From Legionella sainthelensi (GTDB lineage: Bacteria > Pseudomonadota > Gammaproteobacteria > Legionellales > Legionellaceae): DNA of 64,000 nt. The notes under the pieces were generated by a model. That model was not told the DNA's origin, ran no database searches, and saw nothing but the letters and a program-made list of their open reading frames with translations. The DNA lies in contig NZ_LR134388.1 in assembly GCF_900637685.1 (NCBI RefSeq), positions 2,429,501-2,493,500 on the forward strand, written 5' to 3'. The first letter of the stretch is position 1. Each line of letters opens with the position of its first letter. Position numbers and translations under genes: made by a program. Below are positions 1 to 8,666 of the stretch, in pieces.

Positions 1-141
1 CATTAACATTACAAAGGCTAGTGCGCTTTTCCATCCAAAAAATGAGTTAGTAACCCTCCGATAACATACACCACAGACAAAATTTATTTGTTGTGACCTA
101 TCCCCTAAATTAGTACCACTTCTTTGATGAGATTCATTATC

Positions 142-960
142 CTATGCCACCTTTCTTGCGTATTCAACAGGAGGCATATAATTTAGAGAGCTATGAGGTC
201 GAACATTATTGTAGTGTTTACGCCATTGTTCAATCTCAAATCGTGCTTCCTCCATTGTTCGAAACCAGTGCTGATTAAGGCATTCATTTCTGAATTTCCC
301 GTTTAAGCTCTCAACAAACGCATTTTGAGTTGGTTTTCCTGGTTGAATAAACCCTAAAGTGACATTCGTTTCTTTGCTCCAGAAAAACATCGCTTTACTA
401 GTAAATTCTGTACCATTATCACAAATCACTTTAATAGGCTTATTTCTTTGCTCAATAAGTTGGTCTAAAAAGCGAGCCACTTGTTTGCCACTGATTGAGG
501 TAGATATTAGCTGGCCAACCATTTCACGAGAATAATCATCCACTACATTCAATATTCGAAATCGTCTCCCATTGCTAAGTTGATCCGATACAAAATCCAT
601 CGACCAACGCTGGTTTGGTGCAGAAGGAACTTCCATTGGTTGGCGAGGACGAGTCAGTTTTTTCCTTTTCTTTGTTCGAACTTGAAGTCCCTCCTCAGTG
701 TATAATCGATAAGTATGCTTCTTATTCTGAACCAAGCCTTCAGCTTTAAGTAGTCCATGAAGAATTAAATAACCATAGGCCGGATATTGTGCGGCTAAAA
801 CCTTGAGTCGTGTTCTGGCCTTCTCATCCGTACGTGGTTTACATTGATAACGAAATGCTATGCGGCTTAATCCTGCCAGCTTGCAAGCTACTCGCTCACT
901 CAACTTAAAGAAACATATTAGGTGCTCGATGATCGACTTTCTTGCTGCTGGCTTCACCAC
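142..960 (-). CDS. IS3-family transposase OrfB (DDE integrase catalytic domain)
   Basis: This is the catalytic subunit of the IS3-type transposase, which cuts and joins the element's ends. An HTH_21-like N-terminal segment is followed by an rve-type DDE core. Visible acidic residues are the first Asp in WSMDFVSDQL, the second in CDNGTEF and the Glu in AFVESLNGKFRNECL, the usual order and spacing. Its start (GTG) overlaps the end of orfA by 7 bp. The overlap contains an A6G run, the usual site of the -1 slip that makes the OrfAB fusion in this family. Length (272 aa) is normal and the frame is intact, so it is probably active. Confidence 0.93.
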   Translation of the reverse strand: MVKPAARKSIIEHLICFFKLSERVACKLAGLSRIAFRYQCKPRTDEKARTRLKVLAAQYPAYGYLILHGLLKAEGLVQNKKHTYRLYTEEGLQVRTKKRKKLTRPRQPMEVPSAPNQRWSMDFVSDQLSNGRRFRILNVVDDYSREMVGQLISTSISGKQVARFLDQLIEQRNKPIKVICDNGTEFTSKAMFFWSKETNVTLGFIQPGKPTQNAFVESLNGKFRNECLNQHWFRTMEEARFEIEQWRKHYNNVRPHSSLNYMPPVEYARKVA

Positions 961-1217
961 TTTTTTGATAATACATCCTTCATTGCCTCTAGCTCCAGGA
1001 GCTTATCTGCCAACAGTTTTTTAAGATTAACATTCTCTGATTCAAGCTCACGAAGACGCTTGGCCTCATTCACTTCAAGGCCAGCATACTTACTTCGCCA
1101 ATTGTAAAATGTGCCTGACGAAATTCCATAGTCTCGACATATCTCTTCGACCTTTATACCTGCTTCATGCGATTTGATTGCTTTTATAATTTGTTCTTCT
1201 GTGTAACGCTTTTTCAC
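954..1217 (-). CDS. IS3-family transposase OrfA (helix-turn-helix)
   Basis: An 87-aa DNA-binding subunit of the IS3 transposase. It begins MKKRYTEEQIIKAIKSHEAG and contains the InsE/Tnp_8-type HTH (YGISSGTFYNWRSKYAGL), followed by a leucine-rich coiled segment (residues 50-80) that mediates OrfA/OrfAB multimerisation in this family. An AGGAGATC ribosome site lies just upstream of the ATG at 1217. Its last codons lie on the A6G slip site shared with orfB. Confidence 0.92.
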   Translation of the reverse strand: MKKRYTEEQIIKAIKSHEAGIKVEEICRDYGISSGTFYNWRSKYAGLEVNEAKRLRELESENVNLKKLLADKLLELEAMKDVLSKKW

Positions 1218-1462
1218 TTTGAGATCTCCTTTTGGTTTAGTTTATCGGAAATCTCATCTATGTCATGGCATTATTTTTTGGGGATAGGTCAATCTTCTAA
1301 AGTAACTCTTACGAACAAAATAGAGTTAGTAAGACTAATGGAAAATAGTTACGAGTTTCCTATTAATGTGAATCCTGAATTTCTAAAATAAAAATCTCAA
1401 TTAATATTTCTATCTAACGAACCGGTTCCAATTTTCAGACGCTACCTCCACTATAATCAAAT

Positions 1463-2668
1463 TTAGGAGTTATCTACTAAAGTTATCTTACTCTTCTCTG
1501 GCATTGTAGAAAAAAGCACAGCAATCGAACTAATAGATAAAATAATAAGTATTATGGATACATCTAAAAGACTATCGTTCCTTATTAATGTACCCAGATA
1601 ACTACCCGCGGCAAAAAAACCTATCATTAGCAAGCTTCGGATTGAAGATGCAGCACCTCTCTGTTCCTCATAGCATTGTAACGCTCTTGATGAGCTTGCT
1701 CCCCATAATAAAGCCGCACAAAAAAGATAAAATCCAAATGCCAATGAGGTAAAAATCGGGTTATAAATGCCCGTAAAATGCAATCCTAGTAATATTGCTC
1801 CACTAAAGGTTGATAATTTAGTGCCCATACGAAGAAGTCTATCAATTCCCAATTTATTCAGCAGACGAGACGCTAATGTTGTGCCCATAATGAAAAAAGA
1901 TGCGCTTAACGCCATTAAAAAACCAACTTTATCAGCAGATAAATGCATTGTATTTTCATATAAAAATGGAGCAATAGTTAAGAAACACCATTGACCGCAA
2001 GCTAATAGAGCAAATAAAGAAACATAACTTACAAATAATTTATTCGTTAAAATCTTTGCATATTGTTTTATAGCATGTTTTGTTGAACCCATTTTTTTTG
2101 TTGTTAAGCGACTCTCTGGTAGCGCGGATAGCCCTATCAAGATAATGCCAGTAATGAACGCAATAAAATAAAAATCACCCTTCCAGTGAAAGTAATTTGT
2201 GATTTGTCCACCTAGTGCTGGAGCAATCATTGGGCCTAGAGCAATAATACTTCCTATCGAGGACATAATTCCGGCACTTTTATCTTTAGGGTACATGTCT
2301 TGAATCAAAGCCCATCCAACTACAGGAGCAACAACACCTCCAATACCTTGTATTATTCTACCCAATAAAAATGTATAAATATTGGTAGCTAAAATACAAA
2401 TTATTGTGCCTGAAAAAAATAAATACATTCCCATTGAAAAAGATTTTTTTCTTCCAATGTTATCGGATAAGGGACCCCAAAAAAGTGTGGAAAGTATTTG
2501 TCCACCTAAAAACAATGATATTGAAAGCTGGGCCTTAGAGTTGTCTACAGCAAAATATTCCGCTATTTGCGGCATACTAGGCAAAAAAATATCACTTGTC
2601 ATTAATGTTATTAATGATGAGGATATGATTACAAAAAGTGACAGTTTCTTATTCACAATATACTCCAT
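1463..2668 (-). CDS. MFS drug efflux transporter, Bcr/CflA family
   Basis: A 12-TM major facilitator protein of about 401 aa. It has the exporter pattern of the DHA1 Bcr/CflA group: an early DIFLPSMPQIAEYF segment (Bcr-type motif), a loop 2-3 signature GPLSDNIGRKKSF, and PVVGWALIQDMYPKD with GPMIAPALGG in TM5. Predicted role is proton-driven export of small toxic compounds across the inner membrane. The first ATG is at 2668; two codons further upstream only a TTG is available, so the ATG is preferred. The unknown gene at 2693-3898 ends 25 bp upstream on the same strand. No local regulator is visible. Confidence 0.88.
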   Translation of the reverse strand: MEYIVNKKLSLFVIISSSLITLMTSDIFLPSMPQIAEYFAVDNSKAQLSISLFLGGQILSTLFWGPLSDNIGRKKSFSMGMYLFFSGTIICILATNIYTFLLGRIIQGIGGVVAPVVGWALIQDMYPKDKSAGIMSSIGSIIALGPMIAPALGGQITNYFHWKGDFYFIAFITGIILIGLSALPESRLTTKKMGSTKHAIKQYAKILTNKLFVSYVSLFALLACGQWCFLTIAPFLYENTMHLSADKVGFLMALSASFFIMGTTLASRLLNKLGIDRLLRMGTKLSTFSGAILLGLHFTGIYNPIFTSLAFGFYLFCAALLWGASSSRALQCYEEQRGAASSIRSLLMIGFFAAGSYLGTLIRNDSLLDVSIILIILSISSIAVLFSTMPEKSKITLVDNS

Positions 2669-2692
2669 GTACAATTCTGCAAAGAGAATTAG

Positions 2693-3898
2693 TTAATTGG
2701 TCCACCAGCGTTCCAGAACAGGATAAAGAGATTCAATCTGGCGTTTTTTAACTAATTGTACTAATGCTCTAGTTTGTTCCTTAATAACAGGATGATCTGT
2801 AATTTTATCGATAATGCGAGTGATAATAATCAAAGTACTCTCGCAAATTAATTCGTCTCTGCTGAGCACTGCCATACAAAAATCAAACATAGAGTCTATT
2901 GAGTTTAATTTAGCGGTAAATAGTAGCTCTAACTTTTGTTTTTGCCCAATATCGAGATTATTACACAAATCTAATACATCCCTAATATGCATCTCTTTAG
3001 TAATAAAACTAATAATATTTCTATAAGAATTGAAATCAATCTGTTTACTTATAAACCATTTATGTATTTCATGCAATCTATTAATTTTTAACTCATTTTC
3101 TTCATTATTTAAATCGGTAGTTTGGCACCTGAAATGTTGTTTTAAAAAATACCAATAAAAAACATACGTCTTATTAATTGTAATTTTTATGAAATTTTCA
3201 TAGTCAGAAATATTGTCATTTTCAGGATAAAATTGAGATAAATCACCGTCGATTCTTTTATTAGAAGTTAACGGAATTTCCTCACAAATTTTAACATCAT
3301 CGGTACCCAAAAGAATTTTCAGCACTTTAAGCATGTTACGGCCCCCAGCAGCGAGCTCACAATATGATTTATTCCTGGGTGATAAATATTTAATTGAAGG
3401 ATCCAATGTGTTTAATTGAGAGACAATTTGAGCCCATTGATTATGACTTTCTATTTTCTTAATATCTAAAATACTATTATTGTCTTTATAAAATTTAATG
3501 ACTCTCGCATCTATATTAAGGTTCGTTTTTTCCAAATAGCTTGAATCCAGGATAAATTCCTCATTATTCTTAATTAATATGTTAATAAAATTTCTTAACG
3601 AACTTTCTCCACAATCTGAAAAAGTTATTGTTGTATCGCTGTTTGGGGTGCTCGTTGTAGTGATACAAAGTGGAGGGAAAAAACGGCCAAACACCTCACT
3701 ATAAAATAAATGATGGGGCAAAGAGCAAAATTTTTCATCAGATAGAGTATGTTTAAAAACTCCTGGGCTGTAGTCTTTTAAAATCGAGGCATAAATCAAT
3801 GCTCTGACAACATTCACTTCTAATTTTAAACAGTTCCAATGTAATGAAAAACACCAGTTAACTATATTGGACACGAAGAAGCAATTTTTTTGTGACAA
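2693..3898 (-). CDS. Hypothetical protein (effector-like), second of a gene pair
   Basis: A protein of up to 401 aa that I do not recognise. It is soluble, has no signal peptide and is helical in its C-terminal half (residues 250-400). A distinctive segment near residue 93, FSDCGESSLRNFINIL, looks like a conserved motif, and a second, RNMLKVLKILLG, lies near 188. The frame opens only after a TAG at 3904-3902. The first possible start is a TTG at 3898 and no early ATG exists, so translation may be coupled to the upstream gene (stop at 3905-3907), or a GTG about 30 codons in may be used. Base composition and neighbours fit a Legionella orphan or effector gene. Function unknown. Confidence 0.6.
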   Translation of the reverse strand: MSQKNCFFVSNIVNWCFSLHWNCLKLEVNVVRALIYASILKDYSPGVFKHTLSDEKFCSLPHHLFYSEVFGRFFPPLCITTTSTPNSDTTITFSDCGESSLRNFINILIKNNEEFILDSSYLEKTNLNIDARVIKFYKDNNSILDIKKIESHNQWAQIVSQLNTLDPSIKYLSPRNKSYCELAAGGRNMLKVLKILLGTDDVKICEEIPLTSNKRIDGDLSQFYPENDNISDYENFIKITINKTYVFYWYFLKQHFRCQTTDLNNEENELKINRLHEIHKWFISKQIDFNSYRNIISFITKEMHIRDVLDLCNNLDIGQKQKLELLFTAKLNSIDSMFDFCMAVLSRDELICESTLIIITRIIDKITDHPVIKEQTRALVQLVKKRQIESLYPVLERWWTN

Positions 3899-3904
3899 AA
3901 CCTA

Positions 3905-4621
3905 TCAGGGGTTCAACTCATGCTTCCTGGGTTCTATTTTATCAACCACGATAAATCTATCCCTCTGATCTTCGCCTTCTATTTGTACGGAGTCATCTTC
4001 ATTCTCTATTATAAATACCCTGCCTTGTTCATTTGCGGAAAGAAGTGTTGTATAAGTAATAAAACTAGATGCAATACCGGATAAGTTTTCTTTCAATGCT
4101 ATTCTAAAACTATCTGACTGTCCCATCTTGCATGCAAAAACCTCCAAGTAGGGGAGATTTTTATCTTCTAGTTCCAAATCCTCTTTCAGCAGCTCCAAAA
4201 AAACATCAACTTCTAATCCAGCTATTTTATCATCATCAAGATTACCTTGTGCAACAATGATTAATGTCTCAATATTTTCTAACAATTTTTTAAAATGCAT
4301 AAGACCATTTTGTTTAGTTAGATTATGAACCACATCACTTGCTTGTCTTTGATGGAGACTCTCTTGGATATCGATAACCATTGACTCATCCAGTGAATAA
4401 ATGAAATGATCATTTTGCTGGTACCGTTTTCTTAATGGTACTCCTACGTCTAGGTTTCCAGTAATTTCATGATTGTAGTTTTCACTATTTTTTTCTTCTT
4501 TTTCAAAATGAGAGTAAAGCTCCAAGATGAGCACTTTACTTTCTTTAGGAGGGGGATCCACTTTTTTCTTTTTAAATATCCCTATTTGTGAGCTTTCAGA
4601 TTTTTCCAACTTCCGTTTCAT
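3905..4621 (-). CDS. Hypothetical protein with clan-CD (caspase-like) fold candidate and NLS-like N terminus
   Basis: A 238-aa protein. The N terminus carries two basic clusters, KRK at residues 2-4 and KKKKV at 17-21, which together resemble a bipartite nuclear localisation signal. Residues 118-205 follow the pattern of the caspase/C80/CHAT clan: a hydrophobic strand ending in AQGN (Q125 where a catalytic HG is usual), a helix-rich stretch LEVDVFLELLKEDLEL, then a strand YLEVFACKMGQ with Cys164 in the nucleophile position. If this reading is right the histidine is replaced, so the enzyme may be inactive or altered. The fold assignment is my inference from pattern. The gene lies 6 bp from the next gene on the strand and probably forms an operon with it. 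Confidence 0.62.
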   Translation of the reverse strand: MKRKLEKSESSQIGIFKKKKVDPPPKESKVLILELYSHFEKEEKNSENYNHEITGNLDVGVPLRKRYQQNDHFIYSLDESMVIDIQESLHQRQASDVVHNLTKQNGLMHFKKLLENIETLIIVAQGNLDDDKIAGLEVDVFLELLKEDLELEDKNLPYLEVFACKMGQSDSFRIALKENLSGIASSFITYTTLLSANEQGRVFIIENEDDSVQIEGEDQRDRFIVVDKIEPRKHELNP

Positions 4622-4834
4622 AAATACATACTCTAATTAAAATCAATATACTTAATTATAATCTAAATAGAAAAATTGAGCGGTATATATAAATTTTGGA
4701 CGATCTTAAGAGCACCTTATTATGGACGTAGTTATACGTCCTAAAGTGTGTAAAAATTTTCAACAGATCCCTTTTTCGTATAACATCACAGCAAGAATAT
4801 TCCTCATCAGTCACCGTATTGATGCAACTCGTGT

Positions 4835-5323
4835 TTATAAACAGAAATAATTCAAGGTTAGGCTGGCCACTTCTGCTTCATTTAATTTTTCATTAATTTG
4901 ATTATTGAGTTGCTCTATAGGGGACGATATTGATTTAAAAAAAGAGCCGCCGTGACGCCGGTAACTTGCATAAAGCAACTCCCCTTCATTTGCTGTAACT
5001 GACTTGATGATTTTGTTACGAATTATTGACCTGCTGGGTAGGTGTGCTTGCTCTGGTAAAAGGAAAGATAAAATTACACTTGCCACATCAAAACTAACTA
5101 TTCCTTGTTTTATAGCAGACATTAACGGTAATAAAGCTCGAGCAAATGAAGGTTCGCCATTATGGGACAGAAGCAGCCTACCATTTTGCTCAAGAGGTTT
5201 TAATGCATTCAATATCGCATCACGTTCAGCGTATGTTTTATTAAGAAATAGTTCATTATAGCTTAAGTCAATACAGGCAACTGAGGATGGAATTGCCTGT
5301 AAAGCCTGCACTAAATGAGTCAC
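4835..5323 (-). pseudogene. C-terminal fragment of a leucine-rich-repeat protein
   Basis: A 162-aa reading frame whose beginning, AIPSSVACIDLSYNEL, is one leucine-rich repeat of the type found in tandem in Legionella LRR (Leg-type) effectors, followed by NGRLLLSHNGEPSFARALLP and a helical C-terminal domain. Only one repeat remains. The frame is closed by a TAA about 50 bp upstream and the only start is a GTG, so the repeat-bearing N terminus has been lost. Downstream there is about 200 bp without a gene. A short protein could still be made, but I read it as a remnant. Confidence 0.55.
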
Positions 5324-5588
5324 CGTTAATAGAAATATGGAGTATATTATAATGAAGTTGATGCTGCAAAATTAGAATTCGCTCAAGGTAACTGCTTTTT
5401 TATCAGCAACTGCATTGCGTGCAAGCCATGTAACCGGACTTAAATGATCTAATCTTGACTTACACAGACGATGCAATAGCTATCGGGGCCGACAGATTTC
5501 ATGTAATCCGTTTAATTCCACATCAATGTATGATGAGTTATCATGCGCTATAGAGCTAAATAAAAAACAATAGAGGTATTCTAGCGTT

Positions 5589-5960
5589 ACTAAGAACAAG
5601 ACCCGATAACCTTTGTGGAGAGAAGAAAACCAATCGCATTCCCGACCAAGTGTATCTTTGTTTTGAGCCCCCCTTTTGCACGACTCATATCTTGATTACC
5701 GCCCTTAGTTCCACTCCCATGAGGATGAGTTTTGAAATTGCCAGCATCAATCCTTAATCATTTATAATCAGGAGCATCAAAGACGTGCTCTAACAGTCTT
5801 TCCCACACGCCTCAATCGCGCCAACGACAAAATCGGTGTTGTGTACTTTTCCAGTCGCCAAGAGATGAGAGTAAATCCCGCCATGGTGCATCTGTACTGA
5901 ATATCCAGAGCACTGCATTAATAAATATTCTATTATCCAAGGCTGCGCCGACCAATGCTA
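5589..5960 (-). pseudogene. Degenerate IS5-family (IS427-like) transposase
   Basis: Translating the minus strand gives a recognisable transposase with stops inside. In order: NRIFINAVLWIFSTDAPWRD, a segment with SSLGDWKSTQHRFCRW, a TGA, then GVWERLLEHVFDAPDYK, a second TGA, and RIDAGNFKTHPHGSGTKGG with NQDMSRAKGGLKTKIHLVG. The conserved DA(G/S)..K.H.H..G.KGGNQ..SR.KGG block identifies the IS427 group. Both ends are missing, so this is a dead copy. Confidence 0.85.
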
Positions 5961-6030
5961 CTCGAACTCCGTAGTAAATGAGGTGACATAAATTCCCATA
6001 TATTCAACAATGTCTTATAAAAGTGTATTT

Positions 6031-7392
6031 TCAGGATTTTCCTATTTTCCTTAAGCCTGCTCCGGCATACAATCTTTCTTCGATGGACTCTAAAGATTGC
6101 CCTTGAGTTTCTGGGCAGAAGATAATGCTGATGAAGCAGGCGATAACACATATCAAGCTAAAACCCGCAAATATCCAGCTTATTCCTAAGTGCGACTCCA
6201 ATAAGGGATATGAAAAGGTAATAAATGCATTAATACCCCATGAAGTAGCGGATGCGATGCCCATGCCAGTATTTCTTAGATGCAAAGGGAAGAGTTCGGA
6301 CATAATTACATAAGGGATAGGCCCCATGCTTAAGGCAAAAGATGCAACAAACGATAATAGCATGAATAAAGAAAACCACTTCATAATGGAATATTCAGAT
6401 AGTAATAATTGACTCACGCTAAATCCCAAAAGACTAACGGCCATAATAAATAATCCATAAATTAAAACAGGCCTTCTACCCAACGAATCCAGCAAATACA
6501 TCGATAAAAGAGTAGCAATGATATTAATCACTCCAACTAAAATCGCAATTTTTAAACCACCCTCCAAACCGAGAAATCCTGATTGCTGAAAAATACTAGG
6601 GGCATAATACAAAATCGCATCAATCCCACTTAAATTTTGGAAGAGAAATAAGCCCGATGCGAATAATATAGCTGGCAAAAGTATTGGATTAAACAATGCC
6701 TTAATTGAAATAACACTAGGAGAAGAAGGTGCTTTTTTATTTTCCTTCCAATGATATCCATGTAATCTAAAAAAAGTGTCATGCGCCTCTACAACACGAT
6801 TGCTCAATAATAACCAACGCGGACTTTCTAATTGGGTCAAAGTAACCAGAAATAAAATAAGAGCAGGTAGAACAGCAAGCCCAAACATCATAGGCCAATT
6901 TTTACTTTCCACAAAATAATAACTAACGATATAAGCACTCAAGATTCCAATGGTGATTGCTAATTGTACACTTCCAACAAGAAAACCACGTAACCTATCA
7001 GGGGCAGTTTCAGCAACATACATAGGGCCGATTACAGTACACATACCAACAGCTGTACCTGCGCAAAAACGAGCTAAAATCAAAGACCAAAAGTTTTGGG
7101 ACATGGCACTCCAAATTGAACCAAGAATAAAAATTCCAGACATCAAAAGTAATGTTTTTTTATGTCCGAAGGGTGCAGTGACTTTTCCACAAATTAAGGA
7201 ACCGGTAAAACCTCCCATTAATATTATAGCAACCAAAAATCCCTGATTTAAATCATCTAAATTAAACTGTTTCGTGAGTAACGGTAAAGCACCCGCTATG
7301 ATTGCAGTTACATAGCCTACTAATAGTCCTGAGCATATGGCTATCGATAATATTCCACATATTCTCCAGTAATTATGATTCGCTTTTTTCAT
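6031..7392 (-). CDS. Sugar porter family MFS transporter (sugar or inositol uptake)
   Basis: A 453-aa, 12-TM transporter of the sugar porter family, which brings hexoses, pentoses or inositol across the inner membrane, usually with protons. Family marks: DRLRGFLVGSVQLAITIG after TM4, ESPRWLLL before the central loop, QNLSGIDAILYYAPSIF in TM7, DSLGRRPVLIYG in loop 8-9, and the C-terminal PETQGQSLESIEERL. Its ATG overlaps the stop of the aminotransferase gene by 4 bp (ATGA), so it is the last gene of a translationally coupled operon. The substrate cannot be told from sequence. The operon suggests the compound that the oxidoreductase and aminotransferase act on, or export of the product. Confidence 0.9.
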   Translation of the reverse strand: MKKANHNYWRICGILSIAICSGLLVGYVTAIIAGALPLLTKQFNLDDLNQGFLVAIILMGGFTGSLICGKVTAPFGHKKTLLLMSGIFILGSIWSAMSQNFWSLILARFCAGTAVGMCTVIGPMYVAETAPDRLRGFLVGSVQLAITIGILSAYIVSYYFVESKNWPMMFGLAVLPALILFLVTLTQLESPRWLLLSNRVVEAHDTFFRLHGYHWKENKKAPSSPSVISIKALFNPILLPAILFASGLFLFQNLSGIDAILYYAPSIFQQSGFLGLEGGLKIAILVGVINIIATLLSMYLLDSLGRRPVLIYGLFIMAVSLLGFSVSQLLLSEYSIMKWFSLFMLLSFVASFALSMGPIPYVIMSELFPLHLRNTGMGIASATSWGINAFITFSYPLLESHLGISWIFAGFSLICVIACFISIIFCPETQGQSLESIEERLYAGAGLRKIGKS

Positions 7393-8666
7393 TGAAGAAT
7401 CTTTTTAGCTGTTTGTTTAAAAGCACTGATAATTTGGTCACAATCCTCATCAGTTAAAGTTGATGCAATAGTCAATAATGCGGCATGATCGTATAAATAA
7501 TCGCAATGAGGTAGTGTACCCTTGTGATAATGAATCGTGCGAGAAAATTCATTCTTTGGATGAGACCAGGGAAAACCATCTGGACTTATAGATTTTTTAT
7601 TGACTAAGCTATAGTTATTAAAATACCAATGCAACCCCCACTCATGCATGGTAATGCATGCAAGACTGCCAGTTTGCCCCTTAATGCCAAGGTTTTTTAA
7701 TTCTTCGGTAAAGGCCTGACACAATTGTTGCGTAGGATAAATTGTGATTAAAAAAGGACCAGAGTCCCCTTCTTTAGACGCAATATCGCGGAATGCTAAC
7801 CCCTTGATATCTTCTAACTCTTGGCGAATGCGCCATTTTGCATCATGCATGGAAGCAACAATTTTATCTAATTTACCTAATTGGGCCAATGCAAAGGCGC
7901 CTGTTAATTCGGACATTCTTGCGCCTACTCCCCACAATTGAAACTCTTCATTTTGAGTCTCCAAACGTCCAGCTTCATTACGAGGATAACCTAAATCATG
8001 AATAGCAAAACAGCGCTGGTAAATTGATTTGTCGTTGCAAACTATCATTCCACCCTCACCCGACGTCATATTTTTATTGAGCTGAAAGCTGAAAATCGCA
8101 GCATCACCAAAACTGCCAAGTGGTTTGCCTTTATAAGAGGCACCAGCAGCTTGGGCACAATCTTCCAATAAATAGAGTTTATGGTGCGCAGCTATAGCAA
8201 CAACCTGATCAATATGCCCTGATGCACCACTCATATGAACATACATAATCGCTTTGGATCGAGGACTGATTTTTCGTTGTAAATCTTCAGGATCGATACA
8301 AAAGGTATTATCAATATCAACTAGAACAGGAATGGCTCCCAGACGTACAATGGCTGACAGGCAACTAACCCACATATAACCTGGAACCAATACCTCATCG
8401 CCAGGTCCTACGCCAAATGCTGCTAGTGCAATATGGAGTGCTGCCGTTCCAGAAGTAACACCTAGAGCATAATTTACTTTAATTTTAAAGCAAAATTCAG
8501 CTTCTAAACGATCCACCATGTGTTGTAAATCAGGACCATAATAGCGGAATGGACTATGAGATCTAATGACCTCATCAACCAGGTTTTGTTCGTCCTCATT
8601 AATCCAAAGAGCTCCAGGAAATTCCCAGGGTAATGTTTTGGTACGTACTGGTTTTTCCTTACTCAT
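7389..8666 (-). CDS. DegT/DnrJ/EryC1/StrS-family PLP aminotransferase
   Basis: A 425-aa PLP-dependent aminotransferase of the sugar and cyclitol type, which turns a keto or aldehyde sugar into an amino sugar using glutamate or glutamine. Visible features: GVTSGTAALHIAL (phosphate-binding region, residues 69-81), LLEDCAQAAGA with Asp169 expected to bind the pyridine nitrogen, and FSFQLNKNMTSGEGG with the Schiff-base Lys198. I chose the ATG at 8666 because GGAGATTCAC precedes it. The gene overlaps the oxidoreductase by 8 bp and the porter by 4 bp. Known family members follow a dehydrogenase that makes their ketone, which fits the GMC enzyme next door. Confidence 0.9.
   Translation of the reverse strand: MSKEKPVRTKTLPWEFPGALWINEDEQNLVDEVIRSHSPFRYYGPDLQHMVDRLEAEFCFKIKVNYALGVTSGTAALHIALAAFGVGPGDEVLVPGYMWVSCLSAIVRLGAIPVLVDIDNTFCIDPEDLQRKISPRSKAIMYVHMSGASGHIDQVVAIAAHHKLYLLEDCAQAAGASYKGKPLGSFGDAAIFSFQLNKNMTSGEGGMIVCNDKSIYQRCFAIHDLGYPRNEAGRLETQNEEFQLWGVGARMSELTGAFALAQLGKLDKIVASMHDAKWRIRQELEDIKGLAFRDIASKEGDSGPFLITIYPTQQLCQAFTEELKNLGIKGQTGSLACITMHEWGLHWYFNNYSLVNKKSISPDGFPWSHPKNEFSRTIHYHKGTLPHCDYLYDHAALLTIASTLTDEDCDQIISAFKQTAKKILQ

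Larger units (their letters stand above)
94..1291 (-). mobile_element. IS3-family insertion sequence (IS407-like group)
   Basis: The element is bounded by near-perfect terminal inverted repeats. The left end reads TGACCTATCCCCT and the right end reads GGGGATAGGTCA, ending at 1291. Inside are two overlapping minus-strand genes with the orfA/orfB layout of IS3 elements. I see no matching 3-5 bp direct repeat at the two ends (left flank GTTG, right flank ATCT), so the copy may have recombined since insertion. The right flank (1292-1391, plus strand) stays open to a stop and could be the tail of an interrupted gene, but it is too short to name. Confidence 0.88.

Noticed and set aside
1167-1391. 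Plus-strand frame crossing the IS3 right end
   Set aside because: Its first part is the complement of orfA; only the 3' flank (IELVRLMENSYEFPINVNPE) could be real, as the tail of an interrupted gene, and it is too short to name.
5933-6151. 72-codon minus-strand frame beside the sugar porter end
   Set aside because: It overlaps the real porter C terminus in another frame and reads as basic, non-conserved sequence.
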